A stretch of DNA of 64,000 bases from Bin87 sp965116565 (GTDB lineage Bacteria; Chloroflexota; Dehalococcoidia; Lucifugimonadales; UBA3495). Numbering within the stretch: position 1 is the stretch's first letter; each line of letters starts with the position of its first letter. The stretch covers positions 62,001 to 126,000 of the forward strand of contig OZ220699.1 in NCBI GenBank assembly GCA_965116565.1, read 5' to 3'. Shown in pieces: positions 42,571 through 52,036 of this stretch. Both the position numbers and the translations under genes were made by a program. A model generated the notes under the pieces. It worked only from the letters and a program-made list of their open reading frames with translations, was not told the DNA's origin and made no database searches.

Positions 42571-43602
42571 TCAGCGTTCGATCTTGCGCGTCACCCGGCG
42601 TGAGCCCCAGCCAGGCAGGTAGGCAGAGTGGGGGCCGCCGGCGCCGCCGGCGACGAAAATGTTGATGCGGTCCGGCGCGCGGACCACCGGCACCATCTGG
42701 TCGTCGTCCTCGGCGTCGATGTACCTGGGCCAGAAGTGGCCGCGTCGGGAGTCACCCTGGGGCGGGCCGCCCTGACGGAGTTTGCGCACCGGCTTGCGAG
42801 CGTGCTCGTAGAGGAACTGGCGGATGTCCCGCTTGTTCCAGCCGTCGCGGTGCAGGAACTTGGCGTGCTCCGGGCCGATGACCACCATGGTGTCGCCCAT
42901 CACGTACATCTGGACGTTGCCCAGGGTGCACATGGTGTCGGCAAGAACGGTCAGGAAGTTCCGCGAGTGGGAGGCGTGGTACATGATGTTGTGCGGCGCC
43001 TCCGCCGGGAACACCGACACCGTGCTGTCGGTGGGCGCGAAGCCAAGCTCGACGTGCATCGGCTCCCAGGGGTTGGCGTCCTCGTCCTCGGCGACGCAGT
43101 AGGTGTAGGCGCCGGGGTGGCCGAAGGTGGCCTTGTTGGTCTCGCCGGGTATGGCGCCGCCCAGGTTGAGCAGGGCCAGCTTGACGGCGCGGCCGATGGT
43201 GGCATTGGCCCGCCAGCCGGAGCCGAAGCAATTGTAGCCGCCGTTGATGTCCAGCTCTTTGACGATGGGGCCGTTTATAATCAACAGCGGAGTGTGGATG
43301 CCGGTGGAACACATCACGCCGCGCAGGTTGAACCGCTCGTCCATCATCGCTTCGAGGGCGGTGATGATCACCGGCATGTGCTCCGGCACACAGCCCGCCA
43401 TAACGGCGTTGACCGCGATGCGCTCGACGGTGGCGCGTCCGCCCAGGGGCGGAAGTTCCGCGATGAGTTCGTCGCCCCCGCGGCCGGTGATCTCCACGAA
43501 CTTGCGGACCAGGTTTTCGGACGGCGGCACGACGGGCAGACCATCGGTCCACCCGGTCTCGAACATCAACTCAATAGCATCGGAAACGTCGGTGGCAAGC
43601 AT
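42571..43602 (-). CDS. Conserved protein accompanying UGSC selenoprotein (GLPVVPP family)
   Basis: 343 residues. The N-terminus SDAIELMFETGWTDGLPVVP is highly characteristic, followed by ATVERIAVNAVMAGCVPEHM, IINGPIVKELDINGGYNCFG and ANATIGRAVKLALLNLGGAI. I recognise these as recurring blocks of an unnamed family commonly adjacent to UGSC-type genes, with conserved Cys in MAGC and Y-N-C-F-G, but cannot name a reaction. The shared strand and short gap suggest it operates with the selenoprotein. No transmembrane segment or signal peptide. Confidence 0.65.
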   Translation of the reverse strand: MLATDVSDAIELMFETGWTDGLPVVPPSENLVRKFVEITGRGGDELIAELPPLGGRATVERIAVNAVMAGCVPEHMPVIITALEAMMDERFNLRGVMCSTGIHTPLLIINGPIVKELDINGGYNCFGSGWRANATIGRAVKLALLNLGGAIPGETNKATFGHPGAYTYCVAEDEDANPWEPMHVELGFAPTDSTVSVFPAEAPHNIMYHASHSRNFLTVLADTMCTLGNVQMYVMGDTMVVIGPEHAKFLHRDGWNKRDIRQFLYEHARKPVRKLRQGGPPQGDSRRGHFWPRYIDAEDDDQMVPVVRAPDRINIFVAGGAGGPHSAYLPGWGSRRVTRKIER

Positions 43603-43851
43603 TATCGACCCGTAAGGAAATCTGGATTATCCGTATCTCAGGCCAAGCGAGTGTAAGTCTCGCACATAGCGGTGTCAACGCGACCATCGTCCACAACCCT
43701 CGCGACAACCCCTGCGTTTTGGGACACGTTTCAACCCACGACTCCCGGTTCTCCCAACCACCGTTTTAGTCCGCGCCGCGGCTCGGGCCCTGCGGACATC
43801 CGCTCATGGACGTGGGTGAAGGTACTGGAGCGTCCCGATCGCGGAGAGCCG

Positions 43852-44844
43852 CTACGAAAGGGCCTGCAGGCCCGGGATTATGGTCGTTCGGAAGGCGTCC
43901 ACCTCGGCCCGCGGAATATCGTAGCCACCCTCCTGGGTGTGGGTGGGGAAGATGAAGACGTGATCGATGCCCGATTCGTCCCGGGCCCGCTTCAGCCTGG
44001 CCAGGCATTCCTCCGGCGTGCCAAACAGGCCGAAGGCGTCGCATATTTCGGCCGCGTGGGCATCGCTGATGCTCTCGGGGACGAAGTCGTCGGCAAGGTC
44101 GATGCCGGCTTCTCGCAGCCAGACCAGGTTGGAGTCGCTGGGGTATTTCAGGTACGGCTGGTCGGGCCGGAACCACTGCTGGGGGAAACGGCGGGCAGCA
44201 TCGCCATCATCCGACACGGTGGTCGGGGTGATGAAGATCGTCTGGAATCCATCGAGGCTGCGGCCGGCTCGTGACGCTCCGATTTCCAGCCGGCGGCGCG
44301 CCGCGTCGACTGCTTCAGGATGGAGTCCGACCAGCAGCAGAGCGCCGTCGGCGACTTCTCCGGCCAGCTCCACCATACGTGGACCGGCGGCGGTCATGAA
44401 CACCGGGGTGGGCGGGTCGCTCAAATTGCGCAGACGGGTTTCGACGCCGTTGAACTCCACCGGCTCACCCCGCAGCAGCCGGCGGATGGTCAGCACGGCC
44501 CGACGCATGGCTTCCACCGTGGCGCGGGGCCGGCCGATGTTCCGGACGGCCAGGTATCCGGGAGCCACGGTCAGGCGCGCCCGGTCCGGCGCGATCTCGT
44601 CCAGCGAGTGCGCCAGCGACGCCAGCACCATGGGGTGACGCGTCACCGGATTGGAGGTCGCAGGGTACAAGGTGAGGCGGGAGGTGCGCTCGGCGGCCAG
44701 CGCCAGGGTCAGAAAGACGTCGCGCCCGCTGTGCTGATGATCGTGGACGCCGACGCCGGCAAACCCGGCGGCCTCGCATTCGGCGATGAAATCGGCGGTC
44801 TCGCGCACCGGCAGACCGACGGGCACCCTGATATCCACTTTCAT
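43852..44844 (-). CDS. LLM-class flavin-dependent oxidoreductase
   Basis: 330 residues from the ATG at 44844. Motifs are FIAECEAAGFAGVGVHDHQH, LTLYPATSNPVTRHPMVLAS, RARLTVAPGYLAVRNIGRP and LFGTPEECLARLKRARDESG, matching MER/F420-type luciferase-like oxidoreductases. It is 10 bases downstream of a small-molecule binding protein and may act on the molecule it binds. The substrate is unknown. Confidence 0.87.
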   Translation of the reverse strand: MKVDIRVPVGLPVRETADFIAECEAAGFAGVGVHDHQHSGRDVFLTLALAAERTSRLTLYPATSNPVTRHPMVLASLAHSLDEIAPDRARLTVAPGYLAVRNIGRPRATVEAMRRAVLTIRRLLRGEPVEFNGVETRLRNLSDPPTPVFMTAAGPRMVELAGEVADGALLLVGLHPEAVDAARRRLEIGASRAGRSLDGFQTIFITPTTVSDDGDAARRFPQQWFRPDQPYLKYPSDSNLVWLREAGIDLADDFVPESISDAHAAEICDAFGLFGTPEECLARLKRARDESGIDHVFIFPTHTQEGGYDIPRAEVDAFRTTIIPGLQALS

Positions 44845-44853
44845 GGGGCACAC

Positions 44854-45780
44854 CTAACGTTCGGCCCAGAGATGGGCGAACCGGGCAGCGACCACATCCT
44901 CATATGCAGCATCGCCGTCCAGCAGACCGAGATTCCGGCAAAACTCATTGAGGCTGGATACCGTGTCCGTAGAGATTTCTGCGGTGTAGTAGGGAGCGTC
45001 CCGCCGGACCAGGTCCTCGATCAGCGCGGCCTCGTCGGATGGGAACAGCCGCTGGCCAATCTCCGCAGCGCGAGACGGATCATCCCGCAGCGCTTCCTGC
45101 GCCGCCACGACCGCGCGCACCGCTCCCTGGGCCGCGGCCGGGGCGTTTTCAATCAGCCGGTCGGTGGCGACCAGCGCCGCGAAGGTGTAGTCGCGCGCCG
45201 CCGACGGACCGACTTCCTGCCTCGGGTCCAGGACAACTTTGCCGATTCCGTTGCGCACGGCGACCTCGGCCCCCATGGCGTTGGCCCAGAACCCGTCGAT
45301 GGTTCCATCCTCGAGGGCCTGGGCGGCATGAATGCCGAAGGACACGCCGGGGTCGCCGCTGCCGGGTACCGGAGCCAGCGTCACATTGTCCCGGTCAGGA
45401 TCCACGCCCACTTCGGCCAGCAGCCGGCGCAGGGCCGCGTCGGGTCCGGGGGCCGCTCCGATACGCAAACCCCTGATCGCCTCGACGTCGCCAGGTTGAA
45501 CTCCCAGGTCAGCGTGCAACACCAGCAACCAGAAGGTATGCTGGGATAGAGCAGCCAGCAATTTGGCGCCCTGCCAGCCGGGGAAGGCCGATGGCGTGGC
45601 GTGGGCGGGACCGGCGACGAAATCCACGTTGCCGTTCCGCAACGCCTGCATGGCCCGCCCCACCGGAAATACCATCTCCAGCTCAGCGTCTATCCCCTGT
45701 TCCCGGAAGTAACCCAACTCCACTGCGGCGACTGCCGGGAAATAGGAGTTGGACACCAGGTCGGGTACCGCGATGCGCAT
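44854..45780 (-). CDS. NMT1/SsuA-like substrate-binding domain protein without signal peptide
   Basis: 308 residues from the ATG at 45780 with GGGAGA upstream. The fold is seen as NSYFPAVAAVELGYFREQGI, NGNVDFVAGPAHATPSAF, RGLRIGAAPGPDAALRRLL and SFGIHAAQALEDGTIDGFWA, typical of ThiY/SsuA/NMT1 binding proteins. The N-terminus (MRIAVPDLVSNSYFPA) lacks a signal peptide and no permease or ATPase gene is adjacent, so it is probably cytoplasmic or exported by an unseen route. It is followed directly by an LLM oxidoreductase. Confidence 0.82.
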   Translation of the reverse strand: MRIAVPDLVSNSYFPAVAAVELGYFREQGIDAELEMVFPVGRAMQALRNGNVDFVAGPAHATPSAFPGWQGAKLLAALSQHTFWLLVLHADLGVQPGDVEAIRGLRIGAAPGPDAALRRLLAEVGVDPDRDNVTLAPVPGSGDPGVSFGIHAAQALEDGTIDGFWANAMGAEVAVRNGIGKVVLDPRQEVGPSAARDYTFAALVATDRLIENAPAAAQGAVRAVVAAQEALRDDPSRAAEIGQRLFPSDEAALIEDLVRRDAPYYTAEISTDTVSSLNEFCRNLGLLDGDAAYEDVVAARFAHLWAER

Positions 45781-45938
45781 TCGAGTCGTCTCCCGCCGCC
45801 GGGCCGGGTTTTGAGTCCGGGGCAGCGCCAAGTTTACCACCGGTCTCGCACCCGTTATCCTCTGCGAACGAGCCACGGGTTGAGCGGGGAGGGGAAGCAT
45901 TGGATGGCTCTGGCCCAGGCAGCAGCGTAGGAGCGCCC

Positions 45939-47027
45939 ATGAATACCTGGTACCGTCCCACCGGATTGGTCCGATATAACTCGTCAGGCTCAGACCGTGG
46001 ATACACGCTCTTCTCGCCCAACGGCGGAGACGACGCCTACCTGATCGACATGGAAGGCAATTTCGTCCATCGTTGGTATTATCCCAGCGGCATCGCGTAC
46101 GGTTTCCTGCTGGACAACGGGAACCTGCTTTTCCGTGATTCGGGAGCCAATCCGCCCGGGGCCGACCATATCCGCGAGTTGGACTGGGACGGTCGCCTGG
46201 TGTGGGAGCATAACGACCCCAGCCTGCGACGCCACAATCGGCTGCCCAACGGCAACAATCTGATGCTGCTACAGCGCGACCGGATATCCGCCGACCTGAC
46301 GCGCAGGGTTCGCGGCGGCTATGCCACCGCCAATGACCCGGAGCAGATGCTTGGCGACCAGGTGGTCGAGATTGCTCCCGACGGAAAAGAGGTCAACATA
46401 TGGCGCTCCGCAGACCACCTGGATCCCGCGATGGACATAATTTGCCCCCTGGAACGGCGCGACGCCTGGGGTAGCGCAAACGATCTGACCGCATCGCCCG
46501 ACGGCAACACATTCCTGATCAGCTTTCGCGTCCTTGACACCCTGGCGTTGGTGGACCGCTCGACGGGGGAGATCACCTGGAAGTGGGGGGCTGGAATCAT
46601 ATCCCACCAGCATCATCCCACTTACCTGGACAACGGCAACGTGCTGCTGCTGGACAACGGCTCGCACCGCCGCGGCCTCAGCTACTCCAGGGTTGTTGAG
46701 GTGGACCCGTCCACCAGCGAGATCGTGTGGCAGTACCAGGGCCGCCCAATGGTGTCCTTCTTCACCCACTTCACGGGCGGGGCACAGCGCCTGCCCAACG
46801 GCAACACCCTCATCACCGAAGGTCAACAGGGCCGGCTTTTCGAGGTAACGCCGGCCAACGAGATAGTCTGGGAATACGTCAGCCCCTTCTTTGTCCCGTC
46901 CCAATGGGGGATGGCCAATGCCGTGTTCCGCGCCCATCGGTACGGCCCTGATCATCCTGCTCTGCAGGGTCGGGACCTGGATCCGGACCGACTTGGCAAC
47001 CTCAATCGACTGTACGGTGGGAGTTAG
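45939..47027 (+). CDS. Arylsulfotransferase-like beta-propeller protein, paralogue 2
   Basis: 362 residues from the ATG at 45939 with AGGAG upstream. It is clearly related to the gene at 14081-15235: GLVRYN, RGYTLFSPNGGDDAYLIDME, LPNGNNLMLLQRDR, WGAGIISHQHHPTYLDNGN, RLPNGNTLITEGQQGRLFEV and a final RDLDPDRLGNLNRLY. Both keep the ISHQHHPT His cluster. No signal peptide. The acceptor and sulfate donor, if any, are unknown. Confidence 0.83.
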   Translation: MNTWYRPTGLVRYNSSGSDRGYTLFSPNGGDDAYLIDMEGNFVHRWYYPSGIAYGFLLDNGNLLFRDSGANPPGADHIRELDWDGRLVWEHNDPSLRRHNRLPNGNNLMLLQRDRISADLTRRVRGGYATANDPEQMLGDQVVEIAPDGKEVNIWRSADHLDPAMDIICPLERRDAWGSANDLTASPDGNTFLISFRVLDTLALVDRSTGEITWKWGAGIISHQHHPTYLDNGNVLLLDNGSHRRGLSYSRVVEVDPSTSEIVWQYQGRPMVSFFTHFTGGAQRLPNGNTLITEGQQGRLFEVTPANEIVWEYVSPFFVPSQWGMANAVFRAHRYGPDHPALQGRDLDPDRLGNLNRLYGGS

Positions 47028-47099
47028 CAACGATCCACGCACCTGATCACCCATTTGAGGCGCGTCAGTTTTCAGCACCAATTTCACGGAGGTAAAACC

Positions 47100-47513
47100 A
47101 TGTACAACAAACCGATGCTCAGCCTGGAACAGACCCAGAACGCCATTACGGCCATGATTGCGGATTTCAACAGGGATCCCGACCGGCGCAAGGTCGATAT
47201 GGCTGTGGTGGACGATGCCGGCAACCTGCTGGCCTACGCCCGCATGGACCGCTGCCTGCGGCCCACCTTCGCCATCCGCAAGGCCTACACCTCGGCGGTG
47301 CGCTCCATGGACACCGCCGCCTTCGCCGAGCAACTGAGCAGCACGGGCAGGTCGCTGGAGTCCTTCGGTGATCCCCAGTTGATAGCGATACCGGGCGGCG
47401 TCGCCGTGTTCCACGAGGGCGCGGTGGTCGGAGCCATCGGCGTGGGCGGCTTGCCCAGCGGGTTCGACGATGAGGCCATCGCCAAGGCGGGGGTAGCAGC
47501 GTTGGGAATCTGA
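47100..47513 (+). CDS. GlcG/HbpS-family heme-binding-like protein
   Basis: 137 residues from the ATG at 47100 with an ACGGAGG ribosome site. The family core is VDMAVVDDAGNLLAYARMDR, FAIRKAYTSAVRSMDTAAFA, LIAIPGGVAVFHEGAVVGAI and GVGGLPSGFDDEAIAKAGVA. Members bind heme or assist glycolate and adipate-type pathways; the exact role varies. It lies between the propeller gene and a CoA transferase on the same strand. Confidence 0.88.
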   Translation: MYNKPMLSLEQTQNAITAMIADFNRDPDRRKVDMAVVDDAGNLLAYARMDRCLRPTFAIRKAYTSAVRSMDTAAFAEQLSSTGRSLESFGDPQLIAIPGGVAVFHEGAVVGAIGVGGLPSGFDDEAIAKAGVAALGI

Positions 47514-47618
47514 CGGCGATGGCACGCTGCCTTTCTTTGCCGACCCCACAGGGCAACCGCCCCATACCCGCTTGCCCTGGCGTGTACAATCTGGGGTCGG
47601 CAAACGAGGAGGTCGCTC

Positions 47619-48881
47619 ATGGCTAGAGGATTGCTGTCCGGGGTTACGGTTTTGGATTTCACGGCCGCGTTTGTAGGGCCGTTTTGCAGCCGCATCATGG
47701 CGGACATGGGCGCGGAGGTGATCAAGATCGAGCGGCCGGTAGCGGACCAGGAAGAGCGGTTCACGCCGGAGTCGCTGCCCACGCGCAACGGCGTTCCGTA
47801 TCTGCACCTGAACGGCGGCAAGAAGAGCCTGTGCGTGGACCTGAAGACCGACGCCGGCCTGGAGATCGTTCACGCGCTGGTGAAACGAGCCGACGTGTTC
47901 GTGGAGAATTTCACGCCCCACGTGGTGCGGAGCTACGGGCTGGACTATCCCAACCTGCGCAAACTGAACCCTGGCATCATCATGTGCTCCATGACGGGCT
48001 ACGGGCAGGAGGGGTTTGCGCACAATCCCGAGCACGTCTGCACCGACCCGGTGGCGCAGGCCGTCAGCGGCCTCAACTGGATCACCGGCGAGCGGGACGG
48101 CGCGCCGTACACCATCGGCGGCGGCATTGGCGACACCGCCACCGGCATGACGGGCGCGATGGCCGTGGGATACGCGCTGTTTCACCGGGAGCGGACGGGC
48201 GAGGGGCAGTACATAGACCTGGCCATGATCGACAGCCTGATGTTCCTCGACTCGCTGGCGATGCCCCACGTGGCGGCCAACCACGGGGTTCCGCTGTACC
48301 ACCGGAACGGTCAGCAGAACAGCTACACCTTCCCCATGGGCATACTCAAGGCCAAGGAGGGTTATATTGCGCTGCAGGCGCTGGGGCAGGGGGCCGACAG
48401 CTCGTGGGGCCGTCTGTGCGTGTGCATGGGACGGGAGGATATGATCGAGGATCCTCGCTACCTGACGGACGACGACCGGGTGGAGAGACGGGACGAAATC
48501 GTGGGCATCATCGAGGAGTGGCTGCAGAGTCTGCCTGATGATGAGGCCGCGCTTCTGGTGCTGGCGGAGGCCCGGATCTCGTCGGGGCCGGTGCTGTCGC
48601 AGGAGGAGATCTGGCGGCATCCGCACTACAACGCGCGCGGGGCGTTCCAGGAGATTGGGTATCCGGAGGTCGGGCCCGTCGGCGTGGTGTCGCCGCCGTA
48701 CCGCTTCTCGGCAACGCCGGCGGCGGTGAGCGGTCCCGCGCCGCAACTGGGGGAGCACAATTACGATGTGCTGGCTGAGCATCTGGAGTTCTCGGCGGAG
48801 CATGTGGCCGCGCTGATCGATGCCGGCGTGTTGTATGAGTCGCCAGGGGCAAAAAGGCGGAGGCAAGCGGTCTCGGGTTAA
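47619..48881 (+). CDS. CaiB/BaiF family III CoA transferase
   Basis: 420 residues. The family core is GVTVLDFTAAFVGPFCSRIM, ADMGAEVIKIERP, GKKSLCVDLKT, RADVFVENFTPHVV and MTGYGQEGF. The catalytic Asp motif is intact (GGGIGDTATGMTGA). It transfers CoA between carboxylic acids through covalent Asp intermediates. The ATG is at 47619; a short GAGGAGG-like site (CGAGGAGGTCGCT) lies before it. Confidence 0.92.
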   Translation: MARGLLSGVTVLDFTAAFVGPFCSRIMADMGAEVIKIERPVADQEERFTPESLPTRNGVPYLHLNGGKKSLCVDLKTDAGLEIVHALVKRADVFVENFTPHVVRSYGLDYPNLRKLNPGIIMCSMTGYGQEGFAHNPEHVCTDPVAQAVSGLNWITGERDGAPYTIGGGIGDTATGMTGAMAVGYALFHRERTGEGQYIDLAMIDSLMFLDSLAMPHVAANHGVPLYHRNGQQNSYTFPMGILKAKEGYIALQALGQGADSSWGRLCVCMGREDMIEDPRYLTDDDRVERRDEIVGIIEEWLQSLPDDEAALLVLAEARISSGPVLSQEEIWRHPHYNARGAFQEIGYPEVGPVGVVSPPYRFSATPAAVSGPAPQLGEHNYDVLAEHLEFSAEHVAALIDAGVLYESPGAKRRRQAVSG

Positions 48882-48963
48882 GACCGCATCGGCGCTTCGA
48901 GATCGAAGCTGAGGCGCATTTCGCCGCCGGCGCGCCGGGCTTCGCGGCCAACGTTCGATATTT

Positions 48964-49215
48964 TTGGTCCTCGCACCTGACCTTCCAGATTTTCTCCACG
49001 AGCGTTCAGATGAACGGCGGCAGGAAGCCGGCGACCGCGAGCTGAGCCGCCAATGTTTCCTGGACGCGCTGCATACTTCGGAGGCTATCGACATCGACGG
49101 CTTTCGTCTCCAATATGGCCCCGGAGACAAGCAGGGATCGGATACGGTTTTCCAGACCGCCATCGGCGCCGACGGAGGGTATCGCCAGGTCGAAAACCTG
49201 AACACAACGAACTGA
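48964..49215 (+). pseudogene. C-terminal remnant of an ABC-type solute-binding protein
   Basis: An 83-residue frame ends IDIDGFRLQYGPGDKQGSDT followed by VFQTAIGADGGYRQVENL, which resembles the C-terminal lobe of branched-chain/amide-binding proteins (Peripla_BP_6). No N-terminal domain is present upstream, so it is a fragment. The match is by pattern and is moderate. Confidence 0.45.
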
Positions 49216-49634
49216 GGGCTACGTGGCACGCCGTGCGTCGTTTCAGATCCAGCCTTCGTAGGTTACGAAATTCGTAATATCGAGCTGCGCCTCATGGCGA
49301 TAGATCCGTCCAGCGCACATTGGTCGATAGCCAGTTCACATTACAGGGGACCGTTCGCGAGTTCGCCGCATCACCATTCCTCACGCAGCGCCATGCCAAA
49401 CGCGACGGGCCGATTTCGGGTCGTCGCCAGTCATTCCGGCGCGTCTACGGGGTGATACCGAGGGCTCGGTTTTAGTGAGATCAGGCGGTCTCGATGGAGT
49501 GTTTTCGGGGGCTCACCGGACGTTTTCGAGGGCTCGACCAGGGGTTTTGGGGGTGTCGATTTTGCTAATTGAGACAACCTCGACGGGTAGATTTCGGGGC
49601 CTAAGCATGTCATGCAGAGCATCGATGAGTGTCG

Positions 49635-49868
49635 TCATGCACGCCGGTGAGGACGCCGATGATAGAACGCCGACGCCACCAACGTCAGCATCTTGTCGCC
49701 GGCATTCGCCCGAGCCGGCGTGTCCCCCAGGTCAACGCAATGGTCCACCGGTTCGCCCAGCGCCAAATGATGGGCCAAAGCGGCCGGCAGGGTCAGCCCG
49801 GCACTGGCTATCAGGCCGCGGCTGTCAAAGGCGACATGGATGCGGTCGGGGGACGCAAATGGTAGCAT
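49635..49868 (-). pseudogene. IS1380-family transposase N-terminal fragment
   Basis: The frame starts from an ATG at 49868 with AGGAGG upstream. RIHVAFDSRGLIASAGLTLP, AALAHHLALGEPVDHCVDLG and ARANAGDKMLTLVASA match the start of IS1380 transposases. Homology stops after VASA, where the frame runs into a stop; the DDE domain is absent. No terminal inverted repeats were found. Confidence 0.65.
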
Positions 49869-50013
49869 CTGCTGACCGCTCCTCCTGTTGAGTCGGGGGG
49901 CCGGTCTGACAGTGCCGAGCCGCGGGACCGCCGGTGTACGGCAACAGTATCCAACTTATGTCAAAATGGCCCATGTCTATTCGCGCGTCTGCGCTTACAG
50001 GAGGAGAGTGACC

Positions 50014-50574
50014 ATGCAATACATTCACCGTATGGAATGGATAGCTTATGGATTACTTGTAATTGTTGTGTTGGCCGTATCCCTGCCACTGTTCCCGTAT
50101 AGATGGCACACCTTCCTGCACATCGCCGGCGCGGTGGTCTTCCTGGGGAACATCATCGTCACCGGCGCATGGATGCTGATGGCGGAGCGCACGCGGAACG
50201 TCAATGTCATCCATTTCTCCGCAAAGGCCGTGATCCGCGCCGACCTGCTCTTCACCCTGCCTGGTGTGCTCCTGGTGCTGATGAACGGGTTGGTCATGGT
50301 GTTCGACCGCTGGGGAGGGCGGGACGCGATTTACCAGTTGTCATGGATCAGCGTCGCCCTGGCGCTATTCACCGCGTCCGGCATTATATGGGTGGGACTG
50401 CTCATCCCCGCTCAACATCGCATGGTCGTATTCTCCGACCCGTCGGTCCACCCGGACTCGCTGCCATCGGAATTCACCCCGGCGCTCCACAGGTGGTACT
50501 TCTGGGGGGCGATTGCGATAGCCCTGCCGATCGGCTCGCTCTACCTGATGGTCACCAAGCCGGCGTTCGGGTAG
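50014..50574 (+). CDS. DUF2269-family integral membrane protein
   Basis: 186 residues from the ATG at 50014 (AGGAGGAGAG upstream). Five hydrophobic helices are seen, including FLHIAGAVVFLGNIIVTGAW, the family signature. The family is predicted to be membrane-embedded with conserved His and Asn; function is unknown. Located beside decayed DNA, but itself intact. Confidence 0.8.
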   Translation: MQYIHRMEWIAYGLLVIVVLAVSLPLFPYRWHTFLHIAGAVVFLGNIIVTGAWMLMAERTRNVNVIHFSAKAVIRADLLFTLPGVLLVLMNGLVMVFDRWGGRDAIYQLSWISVALALFTASGIIWVGLLIPAQHRMVVFSDPSVHPDSLPSEFTPALHRWYFWGAIAIALPIGSLYLMVTKPAFG

Positions 50575-51025
50575 GGGGTTGAGGCGGACGGCGATGCCGG
50601 ATGGTGTCAGCGCCACGTTGGGGATGGCGCTGGTGGACGACGTCGCCGGGACGCCGCGGCACGCCAGGCAGACGGTGGTCGCACAGCTATTGGCGCGGGG
50701 GCAAGCTTGGCAACGGCGGGGGCAGGCTCTGCCGTTGGTGGTTCGGGCGAAGGTGAGGGTGGTGGAGTCGAGCATTGCCACGTTGGAGAGCGAGTTGGTG
50801 GGCAAGCGGGTGTTGCGCGACGGCGGGACGGTGGGTGAGTGGATGGCACCGCAGATAGGCGAGGCGTACGGGACTGGGGGATGGCAACGATGCCGACGCT
50901 AAGCACCGACGATCACACAGCACACGATGGCAGACTTCCGTTCAAAGTCTGCCATTTCCAGAATGGGCCAGCACGTTTTTGTCGCACGGCCGAATGCCTT
51001 CGTGGCATCCGCCGACGCTTTGAGT
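50575..51025. other. 450-bp region without a confident gene
   Basis: A plus-strand open frame at 50594-50902 (103 residues, MPDGVSATLGMALVDDVAGT start) is basic and has no recognised domain; I cannot support it as a gene. The region is G-rich (ggcgggg runs) and ends in AT-richer sequence at the 3' end of the next gene. Confidence 0.5.
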
Positions 51026-52036
51026 TCACTTAGCGATTTGAGACCTCACATATTCCCCCAGCGCGAGCACCGCGACGACGACGAATGGGACGACCAAAAA
51101 AGGATCGCCCCCGAGGGATGTACCGTCAATGGCACGTGTCAGCACCTGGTAGGCGCCGAAAGTTGTAGATGTCACGGCCGCCCAAGTAGCCATGATAGTG
51201 TAGGTGCTCCAAAAACGACCGTCAGCTATCTCCCTTGCAGTTAGCCATAACAAGTCCCAATTTTTCCACGCGGTTACATATAATCCTGCTGCCAAGGACG
51301 CCGAGAGACCGAGCATTTGAGTTAACTCGGTCCGGTCGAACGCTATCGCCAAGACGGCAGTGGCTCCCAGGATGAGCAAAACATAACCCACCTTGAATAT
51401 GGTCAACCCTCCCCACCTCAGCAAGGAGTAGGTTACGAGCGCGCCGAACAAATACGAGCCAATCACACTTAGGTCAAGCAATACGAAACCTTCGACACGC
51501 CAACCGCGTTGGGCAAGCACAACGATTCCCATAACCAGGGGAGCCAATAATAGAAGAGCGACTGAGAACCAATAACGCATTATGTGCCGCTTCAATCGGT
51601 AACGCTGCCAAGCACGGCGGTGTTCATCCGATACGTAAAAACCGTAGGCTTCGACGATGGCAGCCAAGAGTTCTCCGTTGCGTAGATACGCTCTTTCATC
51701 CAACGGCCGTCGCGGGGTCCGACCGATCCACGCCTCAAAACCATCGCCAGAGGTAGCCCAGAAGACGGAGTAGCCATCCAGCTCCCGGGCTACATCGCTT
51801 GGAATAGGCTGCGACAGATATGCCAATTCAATCGTTGTCGTTTTAGCCGATGGCCATTCGCGTAGCGCCAAAAGTTCCGTGAAAGTTTCAGGATCCAAAA
51901 CTGATCCTGAGACACCGGCCTTCGCAAAGGCGTTAGACGCACCAATGGCTGTCGCGAAAACGCGGATTACGGCGTTTCGTGCGTTGGGATCCAACTCGCG
52001 GATGGACGATTCATCACGGTCGTGCGTCGTATCCAT
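51026..52036 (-). CDS. Unknown six-helix membrane protein
   Basis: 336 residues. The N-terminal 150 residues are soluble (DPETFTELLALREWPSAKTT, ELDGYSVFWATSGDGFEAWI), ending in a basic stretch (RRAWQRYRLKRHIMRYW) before the first helix. Six hydrophobic segments follow (SVALLLLAPLVMGIVVLA, FVLLDLSVIGSYLFGALV and so on). I recognise no family. Base composition is less GC-rich than the metabolic genes around it, suggesting acquisition. It is isolated. Confidence 0.65.
   Translation of the reverse strand: MDTTHDRDESSIRELDPNARNAVIRVFATAIGASNAFAKAGVSGSVLDPETFTELLALREWPSAKTTTIELAYLSQPIPSDVARELDGYSVFWATSGDGFEAWIGRTPRRPLDERAYLRNGELLAAIVEAYGFYVSDEHRRAWQRYRLKRHIMRYWFSVALLLLAPLVMGIVVLAQRGWRVEGFVLLDLSVIGSYLFGALVTYSLLRWGGLTIFKVGYVLLILGATAVLAIAFDRTELTQMLGLSASLAAGLYVTAWKNWDLLWLTAREIADGRFWSTYTIMATWAAVTSTTFGAYQVLTRAIDGTSLGGDPFLVVPFVVVAVLALGEYVRSQIAK

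Larger units (their letters stand above)
48882..50013. other. 1.1-kb decayed region
   Basis: There is no intact gene. It contains a remnant of a solute-binding protein (48964-49215) and an IS1380-like transposase N-terminus (49635-49868), with unexplained sequence between them. The last 120 bases lead into the DUF2269 gene. Confidence 0.6.

Noticed and set aside
46269..49229. Minus-strand open frame of 986 codons
   Set aside because: It runs antisense through parts of the arylsulfotransferase-like, GlcG-like and CoA-transferase genes. Its composition is typical of a GC-rich shadow.
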